A DNA stretch of 64,000 nucleotides from Flavobacterium nitratireducens. Lineage in GTDB: Bacteria; Bacteroidota; Bacteroidia; Flavobacteriales; Flavobacteriaceae. Both the position numbers and the translations under genes were made by a program. The stretch lies in assembly GCF_029625335.1 (NCBI RefSeq), contig NZ_CP121111.1:2928353-2992352 (forward strand), in the 5' to 3' direction. Shown here one piece after another: positions 45,113 to 54,506 of this stretch. The notes under the pieces are model-generated. The model was given only the letters and a program-made list of their open reading frames with translations. It searched no databases and was not told where the DNA came from. Numbering within the stretch: position 1 is the first letter of the stretch; the number at the start of each line of letters is the position of its first letter.

Positions 45113-45502
45113 ATGCAAGATCAAATTAATTCTGTTAAAGAATTTCATACAGCATTCGGGATTGGATACAGTGAAACACCAATCGCTGATTTAGGAGAAA
45201 CAAAAAACACACTTCGCTATCATTTAATGAAGGAAGAGAACGAAGAATATCTGGAAGCAGTAAAAAATAATGATTTAGTGGAAATTGCAGATGCTTTAGG
45301 AGATATGATGTATATCTTGTGTGGAACTATTATTGAGCACGGACTTCAGGATAAAATTGAGGCTGTTTTTGATGAAATTCAAAGGAGTAATATGAGTAAA
45401 TTGGGTGAAGATGGAAAACCAATTTATCGTGAAGATGGGAAAGTGATGAAAGGTCCTAATTATTTTAAACCTGATTTTACAAAGATTTTTGAAAATAGTT
45501 AA
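45113..45502 (+). CDS. MazG-like nucleoside triphosphate pyrophosphohydrolase
   Basis: The 129-residue all-alpha protein has the metal-binding pattern EENEEYLEAV and EIADALGDMMYI (EExxE then ExxxD), typical of the MazG/PRA-PH superfamily. It would hydrolyse noncanonical or excess NTPs to NMP and pyrophosphate. The C-terminal tail (KPIYREDGKVMKGPNYFKP) is the usual lid. The substrate is unknown. A strong convergent terminator follows. Confidence 0.85.
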   Translation: MQDQINSVKEFHTAFGIGYSETPIADLGETKNTLRYHLMKEENEEYLEAVKNNDLVEIADALGDMMYILCGTIIEHGLQDKIEAVFDEIQRSNMSKLGEDGKPIYREDGKVMKGPNYFKPDFTKIFENS

Positions 45503-45512
45503 GATTAAAAAA

Positions 45513-45552
45513 TAAAATGGCGGTTATCGAAATTGGATAACCGCCATTTTAT
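45513..45552. terminator. Bidirectional terminator between the MazG-like gene and ilvE
   Basis: AAAATGGCGGTTATC pairs with GATAACCGCCATTTT, a perfect 15-bp stem with a 7-base loop and flanking A and T runs. Confidence 0.92.
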
Positions 45553-45568
45553 TAATACAAAATTACAT

Positions 45569-46636
45569 TTAAATTTTTACTGTCCATCCAAAAGGATCTT
45601 CAGCTAATTTATGTTGAATGTTTGTTAGTTTTTCTTTTAGTTGTAAGGCAACTGAATTTTCGATTTGAGGTAACTCGTAGTACTCATCTTTATATGAAAA
45701 TCCTTTAATAGGACTAACTACAGCAGCTGTTCCAGCGCCAAAGATTTCTTTCAAGCTTCCGTTTTTAATACCTTCAATTAATTCAGAAACAAGAACGGGT
45801 CTTTCTTCAATAGCGATTCCTTCTTTTTTAGCCATAGCAATGATACTTTTTCTAGTTACTCCATCTAAGATTCTTTCGCTTGTAGGAGCTGTAACTAAGG
45901 TATCATTAATTCTGAAGAATACATTCATGGTTCCAGCTTCTTCTAATTTAGTATGAGTAGCATCATCAGTCCAAATGATTTGTTGGAAACCGTCTTTATT
46001 AGCCAAACTAGTTGGGTAAAATTGTCCAGCGTAGTTTCCAGCAGTTTTAGCAGCTCCAATACCGCCATTAGCAGCTCTACTATAATGTTCTGCAATAATA
46101 ACCTTTACTTCTCCAGAGTAATATGCTTTAGCTGGAGATAGGATAATCATAAATTTATATTCGTTTGATGGATTTGCAACTACACCAAATCCAGTAGCAA
46201 TCATAAATGGTCTAATGTAAAGGGAGTTTCCTAAACCTTTTTTTATCCAAGCTTCGTCTAATTTTAATAACTCATTAAGTCCTTCCATGAATATTGATTC
46301 AGGAATTTCAGGCATTGCCATTCTTACAGCCGAACTATTAAAACGCTTTACATTTTCATCAGGTCTAAACAACCAGATGTCGTTATTATCATCTTTGTAC
46401 GCTTTCATTCCTTCAAAGATAGCTTGACCATAATGAAAAACTCTTGAAGAAGGATCCATTAAAAATGGAGCATATGGTTTTATTGTTGGATTTTGCCATT
46501 CGCCATCTTTGTAGTCACATTCAAATAGATGATCAGTAAAAACAGAACCAAAACTTAAATTGTCAAAATCTACTTCGTTGATTTTTGTATTTGAGGCTTT
46601 TATAATTTCAATTTTCTTGGTTTGAGTTGTACTCAT
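45569..46636 (-). CDS. ilvE: Branched-chain amino acid aminotransferase
   Basis: This PLP enzyme catalyses the last step of leucine, isoleucine and valine synthesis. The start is placed at 46636 (MSTTQTKKIEI), because the 18 residues before it are not family-like; this gives 355 residues, a normal length for the class IV BCAT2-like form. FGQAIFEGMKAYK (as HYGQAIFEGMKAY) and GGIGAAKTAGNYAGQF carry the substrate loop and active-site lysine. A TATTTTTG box on the minus strand (46719-46726) lies 82 bases upstream. Confidence 0.95.
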   Translation of the reverse strand: MSTTQTKKIEIIKASNTKINEVDFDNLSFGSVFTDHLFECDYKDGEWQNPTIKPYAPFLMDPSSRVFHYGQAIFEGMKAYKDDNNDIWLFRPDENVKRFNSSAVRMAMPEIPESIFMEGLNELLKLDEAWIKKGLGNSLYIRPFMIATGFGVVANPSNEYKFMIILSPAKAYYSGEVKVIIAEHYSRAANGGIGAAKTAGNYAGQFYPTSLANKDGFQQIIWTDDATHTKLEEAGTMNVFFRINDTLVTAPTSERILDGVTRKSIIAMAKKEGIAIEERPVLVSELIEGIKNGSLKEIFGAGTAAVVSPIKGFSYKDEYYELPQIENSVALQLKEKLTNIQHKLAEDPFGWTVKI

Positions 46637-46920
46637 AATTATATGTTTTTGTTTTTTGAATGCATTGTTGAATGTTAAGTTATTTTTCATTTATAATGAA
46701 AGTCAACTTTATTTCCTGCAAAAATAAATAAAAAAGGGCAAAAAGTTTGCTAAAACTTTACTATTTGTTAGTGTATAATTGGATTTTCGTATTTGTTTAA
46801 AATAAAACCTAAAATTAGAATCATTTCTATGAAAAATGCAATAATTCATTTCCTTTAGAGCCAAGGTTGCTAATTTTTTTAAGTAATTTTGGCTGTGGAT
46901 ATACATTTAAACTAAAAAAA

Positions 46921-47580
46921 TTGAAAAGAGAAATTATTCAAACCAGTGATGGGTCTACTACAATTCATTTGGAAGAGTGGAATGAAAGTTATCATTCTAA
47001 ACATGGAGCAATTCAAGAAGCGAAACATGTTTTTATAAAAAATGGACTTTCATTGTTTGAAGGGAGAGCGATTTCAATTTTAGAAATTGGTTTTGGCACA
47101 GGTTTAAATGCTTTCATCAGTTTTTTAGAAGCTTCTGGATTGCATCAAACTATTGATTATATTGGGGTAGAGGCTTATCCCGTCGTATCAGAAGAATTGG
47201 TTTCTATGAATTATGTACAGGAATTAAATGCGCAAAATGAATTGGCTATTTTTAAAAAAATGCATGAATCAGCTTGGAATGAAAAAATAGTATTGAGTGA
47301 TTTTTTTACTTTGACTAAGCGACAACAGTTTTTTCAAGATATTGATGATATTGAACAATTTGATTTAATTTACTTTGATGCATTTGGCTATCGAGTTCAG
47401 CCCGAATTGTGGAGTACTGAAATTTTTCAAAAAATGTATAACGCTTTGAAAACGAATGGCATTTTAGTGACCTATGCAGCCAGAGGTGTGGTTAAAAGGA
47501 GTATGCAAGAAGTAGGTTTTAGAGTTGAAAAATTAGCAGGTCCACCTGGTAAAAGAGAAATGTTTAGGGCAATAAAATGA
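46921..47580 (+). CDS. mnmD: tRNA U34 methyltransferase MnmD
   Basis: MnmD is the methyltransferase half of the MnmC pathway, making mnm5s2U34 in tRNA. The 219-residue product starts at TTG 46921 (LKREIIQTSDGS), matching family starts; the open frame extends upstream to 46867 but that part is not conserved. The SAM-binding loop is EIGFGTGLNA, and the catalytic region DAFGYRVQPELWSTEIF contains the usual DAF[AG]. It is a stand-alone MnmD without the FAD-dependent MnmC2 half. Confidence 0.9.
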   Translation: MKREIIQTSDGSTTIHLEEWNESYHSKHGAIQEAKHVFIKNGLSLFEGRAISILEIGFGTGLNAFISFLEASGLHQTIDYIGVEAYPVVSEELVSMNYVQELNAQNELAIFKKMHESAWNEKIVLSDFFTLTKRQQFFQDIDDIEQFDLIYFDAFGYRVQPELWSTEIFQKMYNALKTNGILVTYAARGVVKRSMQEVGFRVEKLAGPPGKREMFRAIK

Positions 47581-47722
47581 TTTTTCGTTAAAAACTTAAC
47601 AATTTTTATTTTGAAATAATAAAAATCAATCTAACTCGTTATTGTTTGATAAAGCTATTTCTAAAATTCTTACTTTTACATAGCTTAAAAATGAATGTTT
47701 AACCTAAAATCGTTAATCTATT

Positions 47723-47920
47723 ATGTCAAAAGTTATGTTTGATTATACCAAATCAATATTAGAAAGAGTAAGTTTTGATTTAGTACTTTTTAGCAAGGAA
47801 TTAGAGAAAGCTATAAAAACTTTACTTCCACATGAGTTAGAACAGTTAAAAGAATGGTTAGTATCTTTTATAATAGAAAAACCAGAATTAAAACCTTCAT
47901 TAGGAATTATAAATAAATAA
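47723..47920 (+). CDS. Small protein, first of two tandem paralogs
   Basis: The 65-residue protein shares a clear pattern with the gene at 48120: DYTKSILERVSFD, KELEKAIKTLLPHELE and the end KPSL/KQCL. It is all-helical, charged and without signal peptide or membrane segment. No domain is recognised. Relatives are scattered as hypothetical proteins in Flavobacteriia, by recollection. It has its own terminator (about 47919-47946). Confidence 0.75.
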   Translation: MSKVMFDYTKSILERVSFDLVLFSKELEKAIKTLLPHELEQLKEWLVSFIIEKPELKPSLGIINK

Positions 47921-47946
47921 AAAGGAATCATTTGATTCCTTTTTTT
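47919..47946 (+). terminator. Terminator of the first small paralog
   Basis: AAAGGAATCA pairs with TGATTCCTTT, followed by T residues. Confidence 0.8.
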
Positions 47947-48119
47947 GTTTTTTTCGACAATTTCGTAATAGATTAGAATGTTTTTTTGTATGTAAAATAT
48001 TTTTAAAAAATAATTAAAAAGTATTTCGTCGATTTTATGTGTTTTTTAACTACTGAGATAGGAGAGAATCTATTTTGAATTTTGTATTTTAGACATATGA
48101 ATTTAAATACTTAAATGTT

Positions 48120-48323
48120 ATGCCTAGAATGATATATGATTATACAAAGTCTATCCTCGAAAGAGTAAGCTTTGCTCCAGATTTATTTGTGAAAGAGCTT
48201 AAAAAAGCAGTTAGAAATTTATTGCCACATGAGATGGAACATCTTAGAAACTGGCTTAATTACTATACAAAAGAAAGACCAGAGTTAAAACAATGTCTTA
48301 TTGAGTTAGACAAAAACAAGTAA
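48120..48323 (+). CDS. Small protein, second of two tandem paralogs
   Basis: The 67-residue protein has DYTKSILERVSFAPDLF and KELKKAVRNLLPHEME, about 45-50 percent identical by eye to the 47723 gene. Both have the block RxNLLPHE[LM]E. It is soluble and helical with unknown function. The shared region plus separate terminators points to an old tandem duplication. It ends at a terminator shared with oxyR. Confidence 0.75.
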   Translation: MPRMIYDYTKSILERVSFAPDLFVKELKKAVRNLLPHEMEHLRNWLNYYTKERPELKQCLIELDKNK

Positions 48324-48327
48324 GAGG

Positions 48328-48359
48328 TAGAGTCAAGAGTTTCTTGACTCTATTTTTTT
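48328..48359. terminator. Terminator shared by the second small paralog and oxyR
   Basis: TAGAGTCAAGA (48328-48338) pairs with TCTTGACTCTA (48342-48352), followed by a T run. It overlaps the oxyR stop region. Confidence 0.85.
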
Positions 48360-49291
48360 TGTAGAGGGCTAATAATCTGAACATTTTGAAAAACAATAGC
48401 TCCTTTTACAACTCCAGCTATTGTAGATCGTAAAGCTTCAATAATTTGGATTTTTAATTCGCTTTTTGGATAAATCAAACTTACTTCTCGTGCGGGTTTA
48501 GGTTCTACAAAATGGCGTAATTTTAATTTGTCAGACTCTTTCAAATCTAAGGTGTGTAAGTAAGGCAATAGAGTAGTCCCTAGTCCTTCATCGGCAAGTT
48601 TAATTAAGGTTTCAAAACTTCCGCTTTCTATTTGAAAATTATTAGTGGCCGTTCGAGTATTATTTTTACAAAGGTTGATAATTCCATCTCTAAAACAATG
48701 ACCGTCTTGTAATAATAGAATTTCATCAATATTTAAATCATTTATTTCGATTTCTTTTTTCTGAAAATGGTGATGACTCTCCGGTATGTAAGCGACAAAA
48801 GGTTCAAAGTATAAGACTATTTCTTTGATTTTTTCCTCCATCAATGGTGTCGCAGCAATAGCAGCATCTAAATGTCCATTGTTAAGTTTAGTAATAATTT
48901 CTTCTGTATTTAGTTCTTCAATTATTAATTTGACTTTTGGATGTTTTTTAATGAAATTATTCAAAAACATAGGTAATAAAGTAGGCATGATAGTAGGTAT
49001 AATTCCCAGTCTAAATTCTCCTCCAATATATCCTTTTTGTTGTTCAACTATATCTTGGATTCGGTCGGCTTCGTTAACTATATTTTTAGCTTGCGAAACA
49101 ATTTTTTGTCCAATATCGGTTAGTTGAATAGGTTTTTTTGTTCTATCAAATATTTGAATATTAAGTTCTTCTTCAATTTTTTGAATTTGCATACTCAGCG
49201 TTGGTTGCGTAACAAAACACTTTTCGGCGGCTAGTGTAAAATTTTTATGTTCGGCAACAGCAAGTACGTATTTAAGTTGGGTAATAGTCAT
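48350..49291 (-). CDS. oxyR: Hydrogen peroxide-sensing LysR-type regulator OxyR
   Basis: The 313-residue LysR protein has an N-terminal HTH (TITQLKYVLAVAEHKNFTLA and VTQPTLSMQIQKIEEELN) and an effector domain. GHCFRDGIINLC carries Cys199 and Cys208, which fall at the same numbers as the redox-sensing cysteines of Escherichia coli OxyR, with the same GHC and FC/LC setting. It would activate peroxide-defence genes. None of those (kat, ahp, dps) is adjacent. A TATATTTG box on the minus strand (49311-49318) precedes it by 19 bases. Confidence 0.92.
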   Translation of the reverse strand: MTITQLKYVLAVAEHKNFTLAAEKCFVTQPTLSMQIQKIEEELNIQIFDRTKKPIQLTDIGQKIVSQAKNIVNEADRIQDIVEQQKGYIGGEFRLGIIPTIMPTLLPMFLNNFIKKHPKVKLIIEELNTEEIITKLNNGHLDAAIAATPLMEEKIKEIVLYFEPFVAYIPESHHHFQKKEIEINDLNIDEILLLQDGHCFRDGIINLCKNNTRTATNNFQIESGSFETLIKLADEGLGTTLLPYLHTLDLKESDKLKLRHFVEPKPAREVSLIYPKSELKIQIIEALRSTIAGVVKGAIVFQNVQIISPLQKK

Positions 49292-49318
49292 AAAATAGAG
49301 AATTTTGATGCAAATATA

Positions 49319-49730
49319 AAAACAATCAATTTAGTTGATAGTAAAAAAAGCCCTTTTTAATGAAATTAAATAAAATAATAGCTACAACAATATAGAATTG
49401 TTTTGGCATCGAGAATAAAGGAATGAGCAACATTTGTAATTCTATTGAATGATTTGTTTTCCATGTTATAAATAATTGAAACATCAATTGGAATCTTGCA
49501 AGAGTTGTTAGTGTAGAAAAAAAATAGATAATACGTGATTGTTTTGCCAAAAAGGTAAATATTCATGTAGATATTGTATTCCTGGTTGAGGATTAATTTG
49601 TACATTAATTTCAGCATTTTAAAAACAGTAGAAATCTAGTTTAACCTTGTTGCTTTTTATCAGTATTAATTTTTTTATAAAAAAAAGATTTTTTGTATTT
49701 TATGTTTTATTAAGGTTTACATTTGTTATT
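49319..49730. other. AT-rich intergenic stretch, no supported gene
   Basis: The roughly 410 bases between oxyR and the small secreted protein gene hold only short overlapping reading frames with no family features. I see no convincing hairpin or promoter apart from the oxyR -7 box at the left end. Confidence 0.6.
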
Positions 49731-50015
49731 ATGAAGTCAATAGCACGCTTTTTTTTAATCCTATTTATAGCTTTTTTATCAACACCTACGATTGTTAAGT
49801 TGATAGAAAAGACTTCAGATACCTCTATCTTTTTTAGTATGTCAGAAGAAGAGCAAGTAAAAAAAGAAGTGAAAAACTTTGTTTATTTTGATTCATCTCC
49901 TATTATTTATGTTATAGAAATAGTAGCGAAACGGAATATAATTTTATCAGAAAATATTTCGAAGCACGATAATATTTCTAAAAAGATAGTATCTCCTCCT
50001 CCCGATTTAGCATAA
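49731..50015 (+). CDS. Small secreted protein upstream of the SulP gene
   Basis: The start at 49731 (MKSIARFFLILFIAFLSTPTI) gives a 94-residue protein with an N-terminal signal or anchor. It continues EKTSDTSIFFSMSEEEQVKKE and ends in IVSPPPDLA. An upstream in-frame extension exists but has no family support. It is 82 bases before the SulP gene and probably cotranscribed. The function is unknown. Confidence 0.65.
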   Translation: MKSIARFFLILFIAFLSTPTIVKLIEKTSDTSIFFSMSEEEQVKKEVKNFVYFDSSPIIYVIEIVAKRNIILSENISKHDNISKKIVSPPPDLA

Positions 50016-50097
50016 TACTTTTATTCGTTTTTATAGAAATTCTTACTAGCATTTAAATGATGTTATCAAGGTATATGTTTATTATATTGAAGTATTT

Positions 50098-51903
50098 ATG
50101 ACAAAAAAAATTAATCTTTTTGCTAACCTTAAATCTGATTTTGCAGCTGGTTTAGTGGTTTTTTTAGTGGCTTTGCCATTGTGTTTAGGTATTGCACTTG
50201 CTAGTGGTGCGCCTTTATTTTCAGGAATCATATCTGGAATAATAGGCGGAATAGTTGTTGGGTATTTGAGTAAATCTCATTTGTCCGTATCAGGTCCTGC
50301 AGCTGGTTTAACAGCTATTGTCCTTGTTGCAATAACCGATTTAGGTTCATTTAGTGCTTTTTTATTGGCGGGTTTAATTGCTGGAGCAATTCAGCTATTA
50401 CTTGGGTTTATCAAAGCAGGAAGCATTTCTAATTACTTTCCTACAAATGTAATTGAAGGTATGCTTGCAGGGATTGGAATAATTATTTTCTTAAAGCAAA
50501 TTCCTCATGCATTTGGTTATGATAAAGATTATGAAGGAGATTTATCTTTTGTTCAACAAGATGGTTTAAATACTTTTTCTGAAATTTTTTCAGTGGTAGG
50601 ACATGTACAGTTGGGAGCTGTGATTATAACAATAGTTTCGTTACTTATTTTGATTTTTTGGGTAAAGATTCCTTATTTAAAAGATCTAAAATTGGTACCA
50701 CCTGCTTTAGTAGCAGTTGTTGTAGGGGTATTATTAAATGAATTTTTTATTCAGTCAGCAAGTAATTTAGCTGTAATGCAATCGCATTTGGTAAGTTTAC
50801 CTGTCCCAACATCTATTGATGAGTTTGCAGCCATTATTGTAACTCCTGATTTTTCTGCAATCACCAATTCAAAAGTTTGGATAGTCGCTGTTACAATTGC
50901 AGTCGTGGCTTCAATCGAAACTCTTCTTTGTATTGAAGCAGCTGATAGAATGGATGCTCAAAAGAGATACACGGACACTAATATAGAATTAAAAGCCCAA
51001 GGTATTGGGAATATGATTAGTGCTTTTATTGGTGGTTTACCCATGACTTCAGTAGTGGTAAGAACAACGGCAAATAATTCTGCGGGAGCAAAATCTAAAA
51101 TGGCAGCTATTATTCATGGAGTACTTTTGTTAATTAGTGTTTTGGTTATTCCAACTTTACTCAATAAAATACCTTTAGCAACATTAGCTGCTATTTTGTT
51201 ATTGATTGGATATAAATTGGCTGTCCCAAATATTAAACATTTTTCAAAATTTATGCCATCCAATATTAATATTTTTATTGTTTCTTTAATAGCAATTAAG
51301 ATTGCCAATGATAATGCTGATAAAAGTATAACATTGATTTTTGCTGCTATTTCAGTAATAATTCTAATAAATTGTATTTATAAATTTTATAATGATATTG
51401 AATTTAAAAAATTATTAACCCGAAATCAATACCTCTACTTTCCGTTTATTGCGACTGTTGTTGCAGTCGTTTTTACTGATTTATTAAAAGGAGTCGCCTT
51501 GGGAATTATTATTAGTGTTATTTTTATTCTTAAGGGTAATATGGAACGTGCTTATCGTTTTAAAAAAGAAGAATATGTTGATGGAGATATTATACATATT
51601 GATTTGGCTCAAGAAGTTTCTTTTTTAAATAAAGCTGCAATCAAAAGAACTTTGAATGATATTCCAGAAAATTCTAAGGTTATTATAACGGCTCACGATA
51701 CTGTTTATATAGCTCATGATATATTGGATTTAATCAAAGAGTTTAAAACGATTAGAGCTGTAGAAGATAATATTAAGGTGAAATTGAAAGGTTTCAAAAA
51801 AGTGTATCAGTTAGAAAATACTGATGATGTTACAAATCATGTATCGATAGAGCATTATTATGACGTAGCTAAAAGAGCTATGGTAAAAAAGGAAATTTTT
51901 TAA
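50098..51903 (+). CDS. SulP family anion transporter
   Basis: The 601-residue inner-membrane protein has about eleven to twelve helices. The SulP signature is present (AGLVVFLVALPLCLGIALAS at the start and SVSGPAAGLTAIVL), and IEAADRMDA with GGLPMTSVVVRTTANN are further blocks. A C-terminal STAS-like domain (about 500-590) is reduced. Pairing with a beta-carbonic anhydrase 26 bases downstream suggests bicarbonate uptake (BicA-like), though sulfate is possible. Confidence 0.93.
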   Translation: MTKKINLFANLKSDFAAGLVVFLVALPLCLGIALASGAPLFSGIISGIIGGIVVGYLSKSHLSVSGPAAGLTAIVLVAITDLGSFSAFLLAGLIAGAIQLLLGFIKAGSISNYFPTNVIEGMLAGIGIIIFLKQIPHAFGYDKDYEGDLSFVQQDGLNTFSEIFSVVGHVQLGAVIITIVSLLILIFWVKIPYLKDLKLVPPALVAVVVGVLLNEFFIQSASNLAVMQSHLVSLPVPTSIDEFAAIIVTPDFSAITNSKVWIVAVTIAVVASIETLLCIEAADRMDAQKRYTDTNIELKAQGIGNMISAFIGGLPMTSVVVRTTANNSAGAKSKMAAIIHGVLLLISVLVIPTLLNKIPLATLAAILLLIGYKLAVPNIKHFSKFMPSNINIFIVSLIAIKIANDNADKSITLIFAAISVIILINCIYKFYNDIEFKKLLTRNQYLYFPFIATVVAVVFTDLLKGVALGIIISVIFILKGNMERAYRFKKEEYVDGDIIHIDLAQEVSFLNKAAIKRTLNDIPENSKVIITAHDTVYIAHDILDLIKEFKTIRAVEDNIKVKLKGFKKVYQLENTDDVTNHVSIEHYYDVAKRAMVKKEIF

Positions 51904-51928
51904 ATACTCAATGAAAAATTAAAGTAAA

Positions 51929-52564
51929 ATGGATGATTTTTATAAAAAAATACTAGATAACAATAAAGAGTGGGTCGTAAAAGCATTAGAGAATGATCCT
52001 AACTATTTTGCTGATTTAGCCAAAGGGCAAACACCTCCTTTGTTGTGGATTGGATGTTCAGATAGTCGTGTACCAGCTAATGAAATTATTGGTGCAAAAC
52101 CAGGTGAAGTGTTTGTACATAGAAATATTGCTAACATGGTAGTTCATTCTGATATGAATATGCTTAGCGTCCTGGATTATGCAGTTAATGTTTTAAAAGT
52201 AAAGCACGTTATTGTTTGTGGTCACTATGGCTGCGGAGGTGTTAAAGCAGCTATGGGAAATCAATCGATAGGTATAATTGATAACTGGATTAGACATATC
52301 AAAGACGTTTATCGATTGCATAGTGCCTATTTGGATTCCATATTTGATGAAACAACCCGTTTTAATACATTTGTAGAAATTAATGTAAAAGAACAGGTGT
52401 TTGATTTAGCTAAAACATCAATTGTTCAGACAGCCTGGAAAAACAAGCAGAATTTAACTTTGCATGGTTGGGTTTACGGACTAAACTCAGGTTTTGTTAC
52501 CGATTTGAATGTGAATATGAGTACTAATCAGGAATTAGATGAAGTTTATCAATTGAATTTATAA
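51929..52564 (+). CDS. can: Beta-class carbonic anhydrase
   Basis: The 211-residue beta-carbonic anhydrase interconverts CO2 and bicarbonate. The zinc site is Cys43 and Asp45 (WIGCSDSRVPANEI), His99 and Cys102 (VCGHYGCGG). It is cytoplasmic with no signal peptide and of normal length. It follows the SulP transporter, so the pair likely supplies bicarbonate for carboxylases, including carbamoyl phosphate synthesis. Confidence 0.95.
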   Translation: MDDFYKKILDNNKEWVVKALENDPNYFADLAKGQTPPLLWIGCSDSRVPANEIIGAKPGEVFVHRNIANMVVHSDMNMLSVLDYAVNVLKVKHVIVCGHYGCGGVKAAMGNQSIGIIDNWIRHIKDVYRLHSAYLDSIFDETTRFNTFVEINVKEQVFDLAKTSIVQTAWKNKQNLTLHGWVYGLNSGFVTDLNVNMSTNQELDEVYQLNL

Positions 52565-52592
52565 AAAAAGGCGCCTTCAAGGTGCCTTTTTT
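52564..52592. terminator. Terminator between carbonic anhydrase and the LETM1-related gene
   Basis: AAAAAGGCGCC pairs with GGTGCCTTTTT around a TTCAA loop with wobble pairs, flanked by A and T runs. It can act on both strands. Confidence 0.85.
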
Positions 52593-53790
52593 TATTCGTT
52601 ATCCATATTTTCATTGAATGCAGATGGGAGCAGGGTAGGTATAAATTTAATCAGGATTGGAAGTAGTAAACTTCCGCCTGGTAATAAAAAAATGGTCAAA
52701 GAAGGTATTGTTTTGCAAATATCTAATAGCTGTTTTTTTACTTTCTTTTTTTCTTTCTCACTTAAGTCTCTGCGAGTAGAATAAGCCAATAAAAGCATTA
52801 ATTCTTTACTTTCTATAATTTCTTTGAGCAATCTATTTTTGTTCCTACTGATAAGAGTGATTACACTTTGTGTAGTTTGGTCGTAAAAATGTTTTACGGG
52901 ATTAGAATACTTAAAATAGGGGATTTGGTCTTTGTACTTCGTAATAAAAGTATCTGTATTTTTAATACTTTCGGTAACAAAATCAGCATTTATTTTTAGG
53001 TTTTCGGCTAATTTATGTAAAAAATAAATTTCTTCGTTCTCAATTTGTCCATCACTCCAAATTGCCATTCCTGCCATATCCATTAAATAGTACTTTTCTA
53101 AATCAGATTCAAAATAATCAAGATTAAGATCTTCTAGATTTTGAACACTAATATTGGAGAATTTACTGTAGCGAACTGAAGCTTCAAATAGTTTAATTAA
53201 TAAATCATCATAATTTGACTTATTGGTTTTTATCTTCAAAGCCAACGTGACAACGCTAACTACAGCTTCTTCAATTTTTTTAGGTATTTCTCAGGAATTT
53301 TACCATTTCGTAAATATTGTCCAAAAGCCAAAATATCAATAAAAAGTAAGGCATTAGTAACAATGTGTGAAAAGTTTTTATTGATGATGTCTACATTTGT
53401 TTGAACACGAGTATCAATTATCTTTTCTAGATTTAGTGAAGGTGAACCATTTGGTAACACCTTTTTAAATAAGTTAAATCCTTGAGGATGTAAATCGTCA
53501 TAAAAATATAAAGCTTTTTTTATGAAATTATTAGGGTCTTCGTCCTGAGTCATCAAGCCGTAAACACCATATAAGGTATTTAATAAGGCTACTTTAGGTA
53601 TTTCATTTTGCACCCAGCCTTTAGTATCAACAAGCATTGGTGTTTCAAAAGAAATAATATGACCATAGATAAATCCTGTAGCTCTTGTTTTTTTGTAAAA
53701 AGTACCAGTGTCCAAGAAAAGATGTTCTTTCTTGAATTCTTGTTTGATGAAAAATTTATCAATCCAACCAGATGCAGAAGGGTTAATCAT
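52592..53790 (-). pseudogene. LETM1-related biofilm-associated protein, single frameshift
   Basis: The N-terminal part (53790 to 53260) has ASGWIDKFFIKQEFKKEHLF and FETPMLVDTKGWVQNEIPK. The C-terminal part has LISRNKNRLLKEIIESKELM and the hydrophobic end IPSLTIFLLPGGSLLLPILI, close to the LETM1 pattern. The frame breaks at a run of 7 T (53275-53281) between the parts. One more base gives LKKIEEAVVSVVTLALKIKT and a 399-residue protein, a normal length. Flavobacteriia homologs are annotated as LETM1-related biofilm-associated proteins. Homopolymer error cannot be excluded. Confidence 0.8.
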
Positions 53791-53852
53791 AGTCTTTTTT
53801 TGAAGCTACAAAGCTATGTTTTTTTATAGTTTTGATGTTATATTAAAATAAA

Positions 53853-53887
53853 AAAACCGTCTTAATTTTGTTAAATTAAGACGGCTT
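53853..53887 (-). terminator. Terminator of the sodC gene
   Basis: AACCGTCTTAATTT pairs with AAATTAAGACGG across a TGTT loop, with A residues before it that read as T residues on the minus strand. Confidence 0.85.
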
Positions 53888-53907
53888 GAAATTTTTTTAA
53901 GAAAATA

Positions 53908-54435
53908 CTATTTAATAATTGCTGTGCAGGCTACTCTAGCTCCTGCATTTCCTGCTGGTTGTGATGTAAAATCATCAGTGCCATCATGTACAATTAATCC
54001 TTTACCTAAAATATCTTTTGTTTGGTCACCACATCCAATACACCATTCGTCTGTAGTTAGTTTGATGGTTCCATTACCATTTTCATCTGCTGTAAAATTC
54101 CCAATATCACCTTTATGGTATTCTCCAACACCCCATTTTCCATGTTTTTTAAAGGTTGGGTTCCAGTGACCTCCTGCCGAACTTCCATCAGCAGCTGAAC
54201 AATCCGATTTTTCATGGATATGGATAGCGTGAACGCCTGGTTTTAGACCTGTTACTTTTGCTTCAAAAGTTACTTTTCCGTTTTTTTCAATAAAAGTAGC
54301 TGTTCCGCCAACTTTACTATTACTTTTTGCTTCAAATGCAATATTTAGTTTCTTACTGTCTGCCGATTTGTTTTGAGGCTTACAACCGATTAAGGCGGTG
54401 CTAATGGCAAATGTAAATACAATAAATTTTTTCAT
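53908..54435 (-). CDS. sodC: Cu/Zn superoxide dismutase, lipoprotein
   Basis: SodC removes superoxide in the periplasm. The 175-residue product starts at 54435 (MKKFIVFTFAIS), with a lipobox ALIGC before KPQNK. The copper ligands are in HAIHIHEKSDC, the zinc ligands in GGHWNPTFKKHG and GEYHKGDIGN, and VHDGTDD holds the last copper histidine region. The disulfide Cys of the family are present. An upstream ATG at 54462 adds 9 residues but weakens the signal peptide. Confidence 0.92.
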   Translation of the reverse strand: MKKFIVFTFAISTALIGCKPQNKSADSKKLNIAFEAKSNSKVGGTATFIEKNGKVTFEAKVTGLKPGVHAIHIHEKSDCSAADGSSAGGHWNPTFKKHGKWGVGEYHKGDIGNFTADENGNGTIKLTTDEWCIGCGDQTKDILGKGLIVHDGTDDFTSQPAGNAGARVACTAIIK

Positions 54436-54506
54436 GATTTTTTTATTGAAGTTTAAAAACATAAAAGTACTATAAAATCAGGCAAAAATCAAAGAATAGA
54501 GCGTTT

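Noticed and set aside
49366..49617. Open frames upstream of oxyR
   Set aside because: Overlapping frames with no start context, no conserved pattern and AT-driven composition.
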